Below, in pieces: positions 1-8,485 of a DNA stretch of 64,000 bases. The first letter of the stretch is position 1, and every line of letters begins with the position of its first letter. Under the pieces are notes generated by a model. The model worked only from the letters and a program-made list of their open reading frames with translations, did not search any database and was not told the origin of the DNA. Source of the DNA: Flavobacteriaceae bacterium (lineage in GTDB: Bacteria; Bacteroidota; Bacteroidia; Flavobacteriales; Weeksellaceae); the NCBI GenBank assembly GCA_030538275.1, contig JAUNUH010000003.1, forward strand, positions 1-64,000, read 5' to 3'. Position numbers and translations under genes: made by a program.

Positions 1-432
1 TTTCATTTTAAAGTCGCTTCGCTTTATTTAAAACTGAAAATTCACTCAGGGTGACTGAGGTATTGTCATGCTGAGTGATTTTTAAATTTCTTTGAGCAAA
101 GCGAAATGAAATTTAAAAGATCGTATCGAAGCATGACGCAGGCGAAGCAATCTTCCAATACTCTTGCCTTCTTCGCTCGTGCCACCCTTCGATACAATTT
201 TTCATTTTAAAGTCACTTCGCTTTATTTAAAACTGAAAATTCACTCAGGGTGACATACCCTTACTTCGCTCGTGCCACCCTTCCCTGCCTGCCAACGAGG
301 TAGGGATACATTTTGCTAGCGCAAAACACTCAGGGTGACAAAGATGTGTCATGCTGAGTGATTTTTAAAGTTCATTGAGCACAGCGAAATGAAATTTAAA
401 AGATCGTATCAAAGCATGACGCAGGCGAAGCA
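1..432. repeat. Two interspersed repeat families, two copies each
   Basis: A 55-base unit at 1-55 recurs at 200-254 with one mismatch. An 85-base unit at 65-149 recurs at 348-432 with a few differences. The second unit is roughly the inverted complement of the first: both contain versions of the ctgagtga and aaagcgaa blocks. The cluster therefore reads as alternating inverted half-units. Partial copies sit in between (cttcgctcgtgccaccctt at about 171 and 266; cactcagggtgac at about 327). No credible coding frame crosses the block. It looks like a palindromic intergenic repeat cluster of a type common in flavobacterial genomes; the function is unknown. Confidence 0.8.
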
Positions 433-539
433 TGAATAACCTACTTAACTTTTGTCTCCTTAAGAGTACACCCCCCCCTGCCCCCCGCAAAGGGGGGTGC
501 TTTGGGTTGGGTGGATTGTAGATTGTAGGTGGACTTTCT

Positions 540-789
540 GCAACAGCGATAGTAATGGAAATCCTTTGTTGGCCAAGCTTCCAATGAGATTTTGCATTCA
601 GATGGTATAGTTGCAGAAAAGGTTGAATAACGGATTCTAGCAAGTTGTGCCAACAAAGATTGGAATGTATAGCGCGGTCCCGTCATAGCCACAACCGATT
701 GGGATGGAAATAGAACAATTAATGCCAGAAATACATAAGGAATGATGAAAAAATGCAACTAAATGCTATGACGGGAGTTGCCCAAAAAA
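540..789 (+). ncRNA. Structured intergenic element, copy A
   Basis: The element opens with a conserved block (gcgatagtaatggaaatcc, 546-564). A 9-bp perfect stem follows (565-573 with 649-657), then a second conserved block (aaagattggaatg, 655-667). It ends in a 12-bp perfect stem (678-689 with 765-776) enclosing a 75-base loop. The same blocks and stem order occur in copy B at 12109-12311, but the stem sequences differ there. Pairing is thus kept while sequence changes, which points to a folded RNA or a structured repeat. It may belong to a known flavobacterial repeat RNA such as Rfam Flavo-1, but that needs a covariance-model search. Short reading frames on the minus strand here look spurious. 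The 440-540 stretch ahead of it holds a C/G-homopolymer-rich patch and nothing recognisable. Confidence 0.6.
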
Positions 790-850
790 AATTCATATAA
801 CTTATGGCTGGTTCACTAAATTAATAAATTCGGAAATGTAGAGAATTTCG

Positions 851-858
851 TAACTTTG
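851..858 (+). promoter_or_regulatory. -7 promoter box of tig
   Basis: The box TAACTTTG fits the Bacteroidota TAnnTTTG consensus exactly. It lies 20 bases before the tig start, implying transcription start near 865 and a leader of about 13 bases. No clear -33 TTG is visible at the expected spacing. Confidence 0.6.
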
Positions 859-877
859 CCATCCTAAAAATTTATAC

Positions 878-2230
878 ATGAAATTTAACCGGTCAAATTC
901 CGACGAACTGAACGCTGTACTCACAGTTACCGTAGATAAAGCAGATTATGCCGATAAAGTGAATGACGCATTGAAAAACTACCGCAAAAATGCCAATATT
1001 CCCGGATTCAGAAAAGGCCAGGTGCCCATGAGCCTGATTAAAAAACAATACGAAATGCCGCTGGTGTATGAAGAGGTAAATAAATTATTGCAAACGGGTG
1101 TTGATAATTATTTGAGAGAAAACAAAGTCGAAATCCTAGGGCAACCCGTGCCAAAAGAAGATAAAAACTTTGACTGGAACGCAGATGAATTGAACTTTTC
1201 ATTTGATTTGGGATTGGCGCCTCAGTTTGAATTGGATTTGAGCAAGGTTTCTGTTCCCTACTACAATATAGAAGTGAGTGAAGAAGATATCGATAAATAT
1301 ATTGAGAATTTTGCTTCAAGATACGGCAAAATGTCGCCTGCAGACCATGTAACCGAAGGCGCTATTTTGAAAGGCGTTTTTCATGAACTCAATGACAACA
1401 ACGAAGTAGAGGAGGGTGCAGAGCATTATCATGCGAGTATCAGACTCAACGACATCAAACAAAAAGATTTGTTTCTGGAAAAAAAAGCAGAAGATAAAAT
1501 CATAGTTGATGCGCAAGACCTTTTTGAAGATGTAGCTTTACTAGAAGAAACTCTGGGGCTGGAGGATGCAAGCGATTTTAACAAAAAACTGCAATTCAAA
1601 ATCAACGAAATTGTGGGAATGCAAAATGCCGAAATCAATCAGGAGTTATTTGATAAAGTCTATGGTGAGGGAAGTGTGGACTCCGAAGAAGGCTTCAGAC
1701 AAAAAATTAAAGAAGAAGCTGAAAAAATGTACGAAGGCGAGGCCGACCGTGTTATGCTAAGCGCAGTTTTGATGGACTTGGTCGAGAATTCAGACTTCCA
1801 ATTGCCAAAGGAATTTTTGAAAAACTGGATGAGCTTCAATCAAAAAAATGAAAATACGCCCGAAGAACTCGAAGAATCCTATAATAATTCAGAAAAAGGC
1901 TTCAAATACCAATTGATAGAAGGAAAACTGGCAGATAAATTCGAAATAAGCGTTACAGAAAACGACGTGATGGATAAAGCCGTGGATATGATAAAGCAAC
2001 AAATGGCCATGTACGGCATCAATACGCCAGAAATGACAGATGAGCAATTGAAAGGTATAGCCATGAGCAGTATCAAAAATGAAGAAGAATATAACCGACT
2101 TACAAACCAAGTATTTTCTGATAAATTATTGAATGTTTTCAAAGAAAATATTAAGTTTGAAGAGAAAAAAGTTTCATTCGACGAGTTCATCGAAGAAGTG
2201 AAAAAACAAAACGAAAAAGTAAACAAATAA
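878..2230 (+). CDS. tig: Trigger factor
   Basis: Ribosome-associated chaperone and peptidyl-prolyl isomerase that binds nascent chains at the exit tunnel. The ribosome-docking signature GFRKGQVP lies at residues 43-50 of an N-terminal domain of about 110 residues. A divergent FKBP-like segment (about 150-240) and a long helical C-terminal chaperone domain follow. At 450 residues it is typical for Bacteroidota. The ATG lies just downstream of a -7 box. The last base of its stop codon is the first base of clpP, so the two are translationally coupled and co-transcribed. The tig-clpP-clpX neighbourhood is a classic arrangement, but here clpX is displaced by about 4.2 kb. Confidence 0.97.
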   Translation: MKFNRSNSDELNAVLTVTVDKADYADKVNDALKNYRKNANIPGFRKGQVPMSLIKKQYEMPLVYEEVNKLLQTGVDNYLRENKVEILGQPVPKEDKNFDWNADELNFSFDLGLAPQFELDLSKVSVPYYNIEVSEEDIDKYIENFASRYGKMSPADHVTEGAILKGVFHELNDNNEVEEGAEHYHASIRLNDIKQKDLFLEKKAEDKIIVDAQDLFEDVALLEETLGLEDASDFNKKLQFKINEIVGMQNAEINQELFDKVYGEGSVDSEEGFRQKIKEEAEKMYEGEADRVMLSAVLMDLVENSDFQLPKEFLKNWMSFNQKNENTPEELEESYNNSEKGFKYQLIEGKLADKFEISVTENDVMDKAVDMIKQQMAMYGINTPEMTDEQLKGIAMSSIKNEEEYNRLTNQVFSDKLLNVFKENIKFEEKKVSFDEFIEEVKKQNEKVNK

Positions 2231-2901
2231 TGAATTACAGAAAAGAATTTGAAAAGTTTGCTGTAAAAGATCAAGGTATCAGCAGCAACACTTTGCATCA
2301 ATTTATAGAAAATGTTACCCCATACATCATAGAAGAACGCAAAATGAATGTGGCCCAAATGGACGTATTCTCACGCCTTATGATGGATCGTATCATCTTT
2401 CTAGGAACCGGAATAGACGATCATGTCGCCAATATTGTAACCGCACAGCTGCTCTTTCTAGAGTCGGTAGATGCCAGCAAAGACATACAAATCTACATCA
2501 ATTCACCTGGCGGTAGCGTATATGCCGGCTTGGGAATCTACGACACCATGCAAATCGTAAAACCCGATGTGGCCACGATTTGCACTGGAATGGCAGCCTC
2601 AATGGGCGCTGTATTGTTAGTAGCAGGTGCAAAAGGCAAACGCTCTGCGCTCAAGCACTCACGCGTGATGATTCACCAGCCAAGCGGTGGCGCAAGAGGT
2701 GTGGCTTCAGACATGGAAATCAACTTGCGCGAGATGCTGAAACTCAAAGAAGAATTATATAATATCATTGCCGAACATTCCGGGCAAACCTATGAATGGG
2801 TTGAACGAAGTTCTGATAGAGATTATTGGATGACTTCTTTCGAAGCCAAAGACAAAGGCATGATAGACGAGGTTTTGTTGAGCTCAAAAGATCGTAAATA
2901 A
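2230..2901 (+). CDS. clpP: ATP-dependent Clp protease proteolytic subunit
   Basis: Serine peptidase that forms the tetradecameric barrel fed by ClpX. The catalytic triad is visible with the spacing of the E. coli enzyme: Ser124 in GMAASMGA, His149 in MIHQPSGG, and Asp198 in the SSDRDYW segment. The oxyanion glycine loop NSPGGSV precedes them. At 223 residues it has an N-terminal extension of about 27 residues relative to E. coli. The start overlaps the tig stop by one base. A hairpin with a T-run follows at 2941-2982, so the transcript probably ends before the lipoprotein gene. Confidence 0.97.
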   Translation: MNYRKEFEKFAVKDQGISSNTLHQFIENVTPYIIEERKMNVAQMDVFSRLMMDRIIFLGTGIDDHVANIVTAQLLFLESVDASKDIQIYINSPGGSVYAGLGIYDTMQIVKPDVATICTGMAASMGAVLLVAGAKGKRSALKHSRVMIHQPSGGARGVASDMEINLREMLKLKEELYNIIAEHSGQTYEWVERSSDRDYWMTSFEAKDKGMIDEVLLSSKDRK

Positions 2902-2940
2902 TCCAAATTCACAGAGCTCAAAGCACTGAAAAATATTCCA

Positions 2941-2982
2941 AAAAACCGTTTTTTTTTTTTGTACAAAAAGGCGGTTTTTTTA
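2941..2982 (+). terminator. Terminator after clpP
   Basis: The inverted repeat aaaaaccg/cggttttt flanks a T-rich loop and ends in a run of T. It lies 40 bases after the clpP stop, as expected for a rho-independent terminator of tig-clpP. Confidence 0.6.
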
Positions 2983-3063
2983 TTTAAATTAAAATATAAT
3001 TTGGTTTTTGGGCAGCATTTCGGGCTTTTCATTTCAATCTTTTGAAAAAATCAAGAAAAAATC

Positions 3064-3103
3064 CGTGATGCAGTAGATTCGTACCTCCATCTACTGCATC
3101 ACG
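3064..3103. repeat. Perfect 15-bp inverted repeat
   Basis: A 15-base arm (3064-3078) is the exact complement of 3089-3103, with a 10-base loop. There is no T-run directly after it, only T-rich sequence on both sides. It sits alone in the roughly 480-base gap between clpP and the lipoprotein gene, where nothing else is recognisable apart from the clpP terminator. It could be a bidirectional terminator, a protein-binding site or a remnant of a small mobile repeat. Confidence 0.6.
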
Positions 3104-3382
3104 CATTTTATTAACTTGATTTTTTACAAAAGGATTTCCATTACAATCCCGGCTGCATTAGCTCCTACACCAAAATTAATATTCCCACTGTATTTAAGAT
3201 TTGGAAAGCTAAAGGTCTTGATTTTTACAAATAAAAATAATCGCCCCAAAATAAAATTTTAAATAATTCAACCCAATATTATTTGCTCTTTTATCAATAG
3301 TAAGGGAAAAAATTTCAAAATAACCAGATTGCACAATTTATTAATTCATTTTTCGTTATTTCTTAATCAAAATTATAAGAAA

Positions 3383-3817
3383 ATGAAATTCCAAAAACTA
3401 AGTTTTTTAATTGCAATACTACTTCCATTGATTGCAATTTCGTGTTCGGGGAGCGATGATGACTCTGCTCCAAATACAGATACAAATGTGCCTGTGATTA
3501 TAACAAATGGTACATGGAGAATTACATTGTACAATGACAATGGAGAAAACGAGACCTACCATTTCTCTGGCTATACTTTTGATTTTTCTCATGGAGTTGT
3601 GACGGCAACAAAAATTGGAAATTCTGTTACCGGAACTTATGCTATCGGGGTAGATGATGGTCACAATAAATTATATTTGGATTTTGGAGTTGTTGTTCCA
3701 TTCGAAGAGTTAAATGATGATTGGCATATTGTAGAAGAATCAGCAACAAAAGTCAGACTACAGGATGTGAGTGGCGGTAATGGCGGCACAGATTTGCTGA
3801 CTTTTGAAAAAAATTAA
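3383..3817 (+). CDS. Lipocalin-like lipoprotein
   Basis: Predicted outer-membrane or periplasmic lipoprotein of 144 residues. The N-terminus is a lipoprotein signal ending in the lipobox LIAISC, followed by an acidic, Ser-rich stretch (SGSDDD) typical of Bacteroidota surface-exposed lipoproteins. The mature part begins GTWRITLYNDNGE and alternates hydrophobic and polar beta-strands, as in the small lipocalin-like lipoproteins common in flavobacteria. The ATG at 3383 is chosen over an in-frame start 54 bases upstream because only this start puts the signal peptide at the N-terminus. It is monocistronic, with a strong hairpin after the stop. Ligand and role are unknown. Confidence 0.75.
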   Translation: MKFQKLSFLIAILLPLIAISCSGSDDDSAPNTDTNVPVIITNGTWRITLYNDNGENETYHFSGYTFDFSHGVVTATKIGNSVTGTYAIGVDDGHNKLYLDFGVVVPFEELNDDWHIVEESATKVRLQDVSGGNGGTDLLTFEKN

Positions 3818-3847
3818 AATTACTGGATGGTGTTTGTAATTTGATTT

Positions 3848-3882
3848 AAGTCCCAGAATTAAAATTTTTGGGACTTTTTCTT
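3848..3882 (+). terminator. Terminator after the lipoprotein gene
   Basis: The 8-bp stem aagtccca/tgggactt has a 13-base loop and is followed by TTTTTC. The rest of the gap to 4163 shows nothing recognisable. Confidence 0.75.
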
Positions 3883-4163
3883 CTTGAAAATTCAGTCATT
3901 TCTTAAATAGTAAGGCTTGGGGATTCTGAGCTCCGGATCCTTTAATTGGTAAGGAATTTTTAAATAAAATTATATTCAACCTCATTTTTTCGGTTTTAGT
4001 CTGCAATCAGATGTAATTGAGGTTTGTGATTATAGCCCAATGCAACCATCCTACTGTCAACACAACATTAAATTTTACCCAAAATGTCAAATTCTACAAT
4101 AATTAATGCGCCAAAAGCCTAGCTTTTAAAAATTAATTCAGAATTTTACCACAAAGAAAAAGT

Positions 4164-5624
4164 ATGGCAGATTCCCGACGAGCTGCAGAACGTGTAATGA
4201 ACCGAATGCAAAGATTGGTAAAAGCTCAACAACGCATTATATTTTTTTTATTGAGTTTGATCTTGGCGTTTATGGCCACTTTTTTTGTCAGTATCAACGA
4301 GCCCGAGTTTACGCTTACACAACAATACGTTTTATTTATTCTGGTTTTTGCTGTTTCTCTTTGGATTACTGAGGCCATTCCGCCATTTTCTGTAGGCTTG
4401 TTAATCGTTGGTTTATTGATTTTTCTCTTGAGTAGCGTCGGCGGAATCGGCAATGACCAACCCGGTAGTATCGACGTCAAGGTATTTGTAGATACATGGT
4501 CCAATTCTGTGATTTGGCTAATGCTGGGTGGATTTTTTATGGCGCACGCACTCAAAACCACCAAGCTCGATGTGGATTTGTTCAAATTCACTATTTTACA
4601 TGTAGGCAACAATGCCCAAAGGGTTCTTCTGGGTATTATGGGTGCAACTGCCATTGCATCTATGGTGATGTCCAATACAGCAACCACAGCCATGATGGTA
4701 GCCTCTACAATGCCGTTAATCAATCGTTTAGGAGATAATCATAATCTTTCCAAAGCCTTGATTTTGGGCATTCCAGCGGCGGCGGCCATAGGTGGTATGG
4801 GAACCATTATTGCATCTCCGCCCAATGCCATCGCTATCGAGGCCATCAATTCACTTACGCGCAACCATCCGTCAAATGCAATTGGATTCCTGGAGTGGAT
4901 GGTAATAGGCGTTCCCTTGGCGATTGTACTTACGCTTATTTTGTGGTATGTTTTTTTACGGTATTTCAAGATTAGCCAGCAAGAAGTTGATTTAGAATTT
5001 TTGAAAGTGCAAAATCCAACAGATGCTGGAGAACGATTCCAAAAGAGGTTTGTACTCTGGGTGATGGCAGGAACAGTTTTGTTGTGGCTAACCGGGAATT
5101 TTCATGGAATTCCTGCAGCAGCCGTTTCGGGTATTCCGATAATTCTACTGCCTATGGTAGGAATTGTAACCAGTGATGATGTACGGGAGCTGCCTTGGGA
5201 TACATTGATGCTGGTGGCAGGCGGCTTGTCGTTGGGGCTCGCTATTCAAGAAAGTGAGCTTGCACAGTTTTTTGTGGACAAACTCAAGAATTTTAGTTTT
5301 AACGAGTTTGTTTTTATGTTGGTTTTTGCGTTTGTTACGGTCATTCTTTCCAATGTGATGAGCAATACAGCCACGGCTACCATTTTGATACCGGTAGCCA
5401 GTATTTTACCAGGTGTAGATCCTATTCTTATGGCATTGGTCATTGGATTTAGTGCGTCATGCGCCTTGTTTCTGCCTGTATCTACACCGCCTAATGCCAT
5501 TGCCTACAGCACAGGATTGGTCAGTCAAAAAGATTTCAGAGTTGGCGGAATTACCATCGGATTATTAGGTCCTGTTTTCATCATAGCCATATTATTGTTA
5601 TTGAAGATTATAGGATATATTTAA
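4164..5624 (+). CDS. SLC13/DASS-family anion symporter
   Basis: Inner-membrane sodium-coupled carrier for dicarboxylates or sulfate (divalent anion:sodium symporter family). It has about 12 hydrophobic segments over 486 residues, preceded by a basic cytoplasmic N-terminus. The two family-defining SNT motifs are visible (SNTATTAMM in the first half, SNTATATIL in the second). Each is followed by a Pro-rich hairpin with PPNAIA (ASPPNAIAIEA and STPPNAIAYST), which shows the inverted repeat architecture. The substrate cannot be told from sequence: succinate, malate, citrate and sulfate are all possible. No neighbouring gene points to a pathway. Confidence 0.88.
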   Translation: MADSRRAAERVMNRMQRLVKAQQRIIFFLLSLILAFMATFFVSINEPEFTLTQQYVLFILVFAVSLWITEAIPPFSVGLLIVGLLIFLLSSVGGIGNDQPGSIDVKVFVDTWSNSVIWLMLGGFFMAHALKTTKLDVDLFKFTILHVGNNAQRVLLGIMGATAIASMVMSNTATTAMMVASTMPLINRLGDNHNLSKALILGIPAAAAIGGMGTIIASPPNAIAIEAINSLTRNHPSNAIGFLEWMVIGVPLAIVLTLILWYVFLRYFKISQQEVDLEFLKVQNPTDAGERFQKRFVLWVMAGTVLLWLTGNFHGIPAAAVSGIPIILLPMVGIVTSDDVRELPWDTLMLVAGGLSLGLAIQESELAQFFVDKLKNFSFNEFVFMLVFAFVTVILSNVMSNTATATILIPVASILPGVDPILMALVIGFSASCALFLPVSTPPNAIAYSTGLVSQKDFRVGGITIGLLGPVFIIAILLLLKIIGYI

Positions 5625-5666
5625 TCGGTAGTAATGCCTTGCATCATACATATATAGATTTGATAC

Positions 5667-5674
5667 TATATTTG
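5667..5674 (+). promoter_or_regulatory. -7 promoter box deciding the start of the next gene
   Basis: TATATTTG matches TAnnTTTG exactly. It would place transcription start near 5681. An ATG at 5676 would then lie ahead of the transcript, so the in-frame ATG at 5700 is the more likely start. Confidence 0.55.
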
Positions 5675-5699
5675 TATGTTGAATGAAATTTGCAAATTA

Positions 5700-6332
5700 A
5701 TGCGTATTAAATTGATTAAAAATATCTTGATGGCTCTGTTCCTGCTATATTGGCTCTTGGCTGGTCTCAAGGTATTTTTACCCAATAATACGCTGGATAA
5801 TTTCAAAAATCATTTTCTTACGGCCAATGTATTACCTCCGGTGTATAAGATGTACACATCTCCACCCAAAGAAAGAATTGTTTCTTTTTATACCTATTAT
5901 CAGAAAAAAGAAAAATTATATCGCATCAATGCCGATAGTCTTTTTCACGTTCGTATGAAAAAGAATTTTCCTTGGCCTGCGTTTAAAAAGGATTTAAAGC
6001 AATATCAGTCAGTTTATTATCAGCCGTCTCTGGATATTACCAATTTTCTGTTTAAATATTATTATGACAGTCTTCAGATTCAAGAAGAAGATATTCCTTT
6101 TCAATTAAGTCAAAACAAGCGTTTAAATTTTAAATTTGAGAATAAATTGCAATTTGCAGACAATATTGGTCAAAGTATCCCAGAATTGGCAAGCGCAGAT
6201 TCCGTTGTTGTCCAAGTTTATAAATATTTCAATCCATTAAAAATGGATCCGAATATTAATTCCAAGCCAGCCGCCGGAATCCCGGATATGCTTTTGTTTG
6301 AAAAAGGAAAGAATTTCAAAAATGCGCAGTGA
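5700..6332 (+). CDS. Hypothetical membrane-anchored protein
   Basis: Not recognised. A short basic N-terminus (MRIKLIKN) leads into one hydrophobic segment at about residues 9-27. A Tyr/Lys/Phe-rich, probably extracytoplasmic domain of about 180 residues follows. It may be an uncleaved signal anchor. It overlaps the next gene (an HTTM-like membrane protein) by 11 bases, so the two are co-translated and probably act together in the membrane. The start at 5700 rather than the in-frame ATG at 5676 is based on the promoter box at 5667-5674. Confidence 0.6.
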   Translation: MRIKLIKNILMALFLLYWLLAGLKVFLPNNTLDNFKNHFLTANVLPPVYKMYTSPPKERIVSFYTYYQKKEKLYRINADSLFHVRMKKNFPWPAFKKDLKQYQSVYYQPSLDITNFLFKYYYDSLQIQEEDIPFQLSQNKRLNFKFENKLQFADNIGQSIPELASADSVVVQVYKYFNPLKMDPNINSKPAAGIPDMLLFEKGKNFKNAQ

Positions 6333-7146
6333 TGTAATTTATTCCGCAATTTTTCGTGTTGTGATTTCCTTGATGTTAATCATAGATATTGGGGGTAATT
6401 TATTTTTTGTCAAAGATATTTATGCTATTTCCGACTTTGTGTATCATATTGATGGAGTCTGGAATTTTGCTGGATTTCTTCGTCAGCATATTTATTTGTT
6501 CCTAATGCTGTACCTCGGCGTTTTGTTTTTGAATTTACGGGGCATTGGAACCTATTTCACAGCGGCATTGGTTTTTTTAATGATATATTTGGATCATATG
6601 TTGGCGCATCCAGGCACGTTCTGGGGAGATTCTGTGCTGCGTTATACTTTGTTATATTTTGTTTTAGCCGATTCTTATCGATATTTTGCGTTAAGGCGTT
6701 CTTTAGGAAAACCAGGTATTTTTCATCAGATTTCGTTATTGTCTATCAAAATTCATTTTTGCTTGGTTTATATGTCCAATGCATTATATAAATGGTGGAG
6801 CGACGACTGGACCAGTGGATATGCCATAGGATATTTCTTTAATTCTTCTGAGGTGCAGGATATTTTTGGAATAGGTGGGATGTTTTTGCAATTTCCCGAT
6901 TTCATTCGGTTGATGAGCTGGTTTGTTCTTATTTTTCAGACTACATTACCTATTTTTATTTGGTTTAAACGTACCAAATGGATATGGATTTCGATTGGAA
7001 TTTTGATGCATATAATAATGGCCGTAACTTTGCAACTTTATAAATTCGAGCTCATCATGATTTTGTTATTCGGATTTTTTGTAACAGATGAGGAATGGCG
7101 GCGAATTAAAACCTATTTTAAAATAAAATTATATGGCAAAAGATAA
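6322..7146 (+). CDS. HTTM-like polytopic membrane protein
   Basis: Integral membrane protein of 274 residues with about seven hydrophobic segments. It resembles the HTTM domain, the membrane part related to vitamin K-dependent gamma-carboxylase. Conserved-looking features are HPGTFWGDS and a long aromatic segment ending [10 protein letters not shown]. In other bacteria such proteins are often paired with a second small protein, as here with the preceding gene. The ATG at 6322 is preferred to an upstream TTG at 6298. The 3' end overlaps clpX by 14 bases, so clpX is probably read from this transcript as well as any promoter of its own. The biochemical function is not known. Confidence 0.6.
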   Translation: MRSDVIYSAIFRVVISLMLIIDIGGNLFFVKDIYAISDFVYHIDGVWNFAGFLRQHIYLFLMLYLGVLFLNLRGIGTYFTAALVFLMIYLDHMLAHPGTFWGDSVLRYTLLYFVLADSYRYFALRRSLGKPGIFHQISLLSIKIHFCLVYMSNALYKWWSDDWTSGYAIGYFFNSSEVQDIFGIGGMFLQFPDFIRLMSWFVLIFQTTLPIFIWFKRTKWIWISIGILMHIIMAVTLQLYKFELIMILLFGFFVTDEEWRRIKTYFKIKLYGKR

Positions 7147-8359
7147 AAAATCCTGTTCTTTTTGCGGTCGTTCAGAAGAAGAGGCCAACTTGCTCATCGC
7201 AGGATTGCATGGGCATATCTGCAATATATGTGTGAGCCAAGCATACGATATAGTGATTCAGGAAGGGAACTTTTCTGGAGCTTCTCCCAAAAATATGAAA
7301 CTCGAATTAAAGTCACCCAAAGAAATCAAAGCATTTTTGGATGAATATGTAATTGGACAGGATGATGCCAAAAAAGTGCTTTCTGTAGCTGTTTACAATC
7401 ATTATAAACGTATTCTGCAAACCGTGGGAGATGACGGTGTCGAAATAGAAAAATCAAATATTCTGCTCGTTGGCGAAACAGGTACAGGTAAAACCCTTTT
7501 GGCCAAAACCATCGCCAGAAAATTGAATGTACCGTTTACTATTGTAGATGCCACAGTGCTTACAGAAGCGGGATATGTGGGCGAAGATGTAGAGAGTATT
7601 TTGAGTCGTTTGTTGCAGGCAGCAGATTATGATGTGGCCAAAGCCGAACGTGGAATCGTTTTTATAGATGAAATTGACAAAGTAGCGCGCAAAGGAGACA
7701 ATCCTTCTATTACGCGAGATGTTTCGGGAGAAGGCGTGCAGCAGGCATTGCTCAAAATCCTCGAAGGATCTGTAGTAAATGTACCGCCACAAGGAGGTAG
7801 AAAGCATCCCGATCAGAAATACATACAGGTAGATACCAAAAACATTCTTTTCATAGCCGGAGGCGCTTTTGCCGGCATCGAAAAAGATATTGCCAAACGT
7901 TTGAATACCAATGCGATCGGTTTCAAAGGTGAAACGGCCATGAAATATGACGAAAAAGGTCTGTTGCAATTTGTCAATGCCACAGATTTGAGAAGTTTTG
8001 GGTTGATTCCAGAATTATTAGGACGATTGCCCTTGGTAACACATCTCAATCCGTTGGATGCAGCCACTTTACGTAGTATTTTGACCGAACCTAAAAATGC
8101 CATTACCAAACAATTTGAGAAATTATTTGCGCTGGATGAGGTGAAGCTCGAAATCGAAGACGATGCATTGAATTATTTTGTAGAAAAAACCATGGAGTTG
8201 GGATTGGGTGCCAGAGGGCTGCGGTCACTTACAGAAAAAGTTTTTACGGAATTAATGTATCATATAGACGAATTGCCAGAAACTTATTTGCTCACACGCA
8301 AAAAAGCCGAAACCATGCTCGATAAGCATCAACTGCTGCAAATACGCAAAGCCTCGTAA
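7133..8359 (+). CDS. clpX: ATP-dependent Clp protease ATP-binding subunit ClpX
   Basis: Hexameric AAA+ unfoldase that recognises tagged substrates and feeds them to ClpP. The N-terminal zinc-binding domain has Cys8, Cys11, Cys30 and Cys33. Walker A GETGTGKT is at 114-121, the pore loop GYVGED at 147-152 and Walker B VFIDEID at 176-182. The C-terminal D2 small domain contains the ARGLRS sensor-2 segment. At 408 residues it is full length. It overlaps the HTTM-like gene by 14 bases. Its partner clpP is 4.2 kb upstream in the same direction. Confidence 0.97.
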   Translation: MAKDKKSCSFCGRSEEEANLLIAGLHGHICNICVSQAYDIVIQEGNFSGASPKNMKLELKSPKEIKAFLDEYVIGQDDAKKVLSVAVYNHYKRILQTVGDDGVEIEKSNILLVGETGTGKTLLAKTIARKLNVPFTIVDATVLTEAGYVGEDVESILSRLLQAADYDVAKAERGIVFIDEIDKVARKGDNPSITRDVSGEGVQQALLKILEGSVVNVPPQGGRKHPDQKYIQVDTKNILFIAGGAFAGIEKDIAKRLNTNAIGFKGETAMKYDEKGLLQFVNATDLRSFGLIPELLGRLPLVTHLNPLDAATLRSILTEPKNAITKQFEKLFALDEVKLEIEDDALNYFVEKTMELGLGARGLRSLTEKVFTELMYHIDELPETYLLTRKKAETMLDKHQLLQIRKAS

Positions 8360-8421
8360 AAATTATGCAATGAAAATAAAAAATAATTTTAAGTTAACAT
8401 AGCTAATTATAAAATTATCCC

Positions 8422-8429
8422 TACTTTTG
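8422..8429 (+). promoter_or_regulatory. -7 promoter box of the T9SS cargo gene
   Basis: TACTTTTG matches TAnnTTTG. It lies 57 bases before the next start codon, giving a leader of about 50 bases. Confidence 0.5.
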
Positions 8430-8485
8430 TTGCGTTAAAGTTTAGTGTAAAAATCGTTAAGTTCAACGTAAACTACAAAATTGGT

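Noticed and set aside
441-758. Overlapping minus-strand reading frames in the left intergenic region (92 and 105 codons)
   Set aside because: They run across the structured element and the homopolymer patch, have no recognisable domain, and one includes the translation of repeat DNA.
1879-2358. A 159-codon minus-strand frame across the end of tig and the start of clpP
   Set aside because: It is the shadow of two well-supported genes. Its Phe/Ser-rich translation comes from the Lys/Glu-rich codons of tig.
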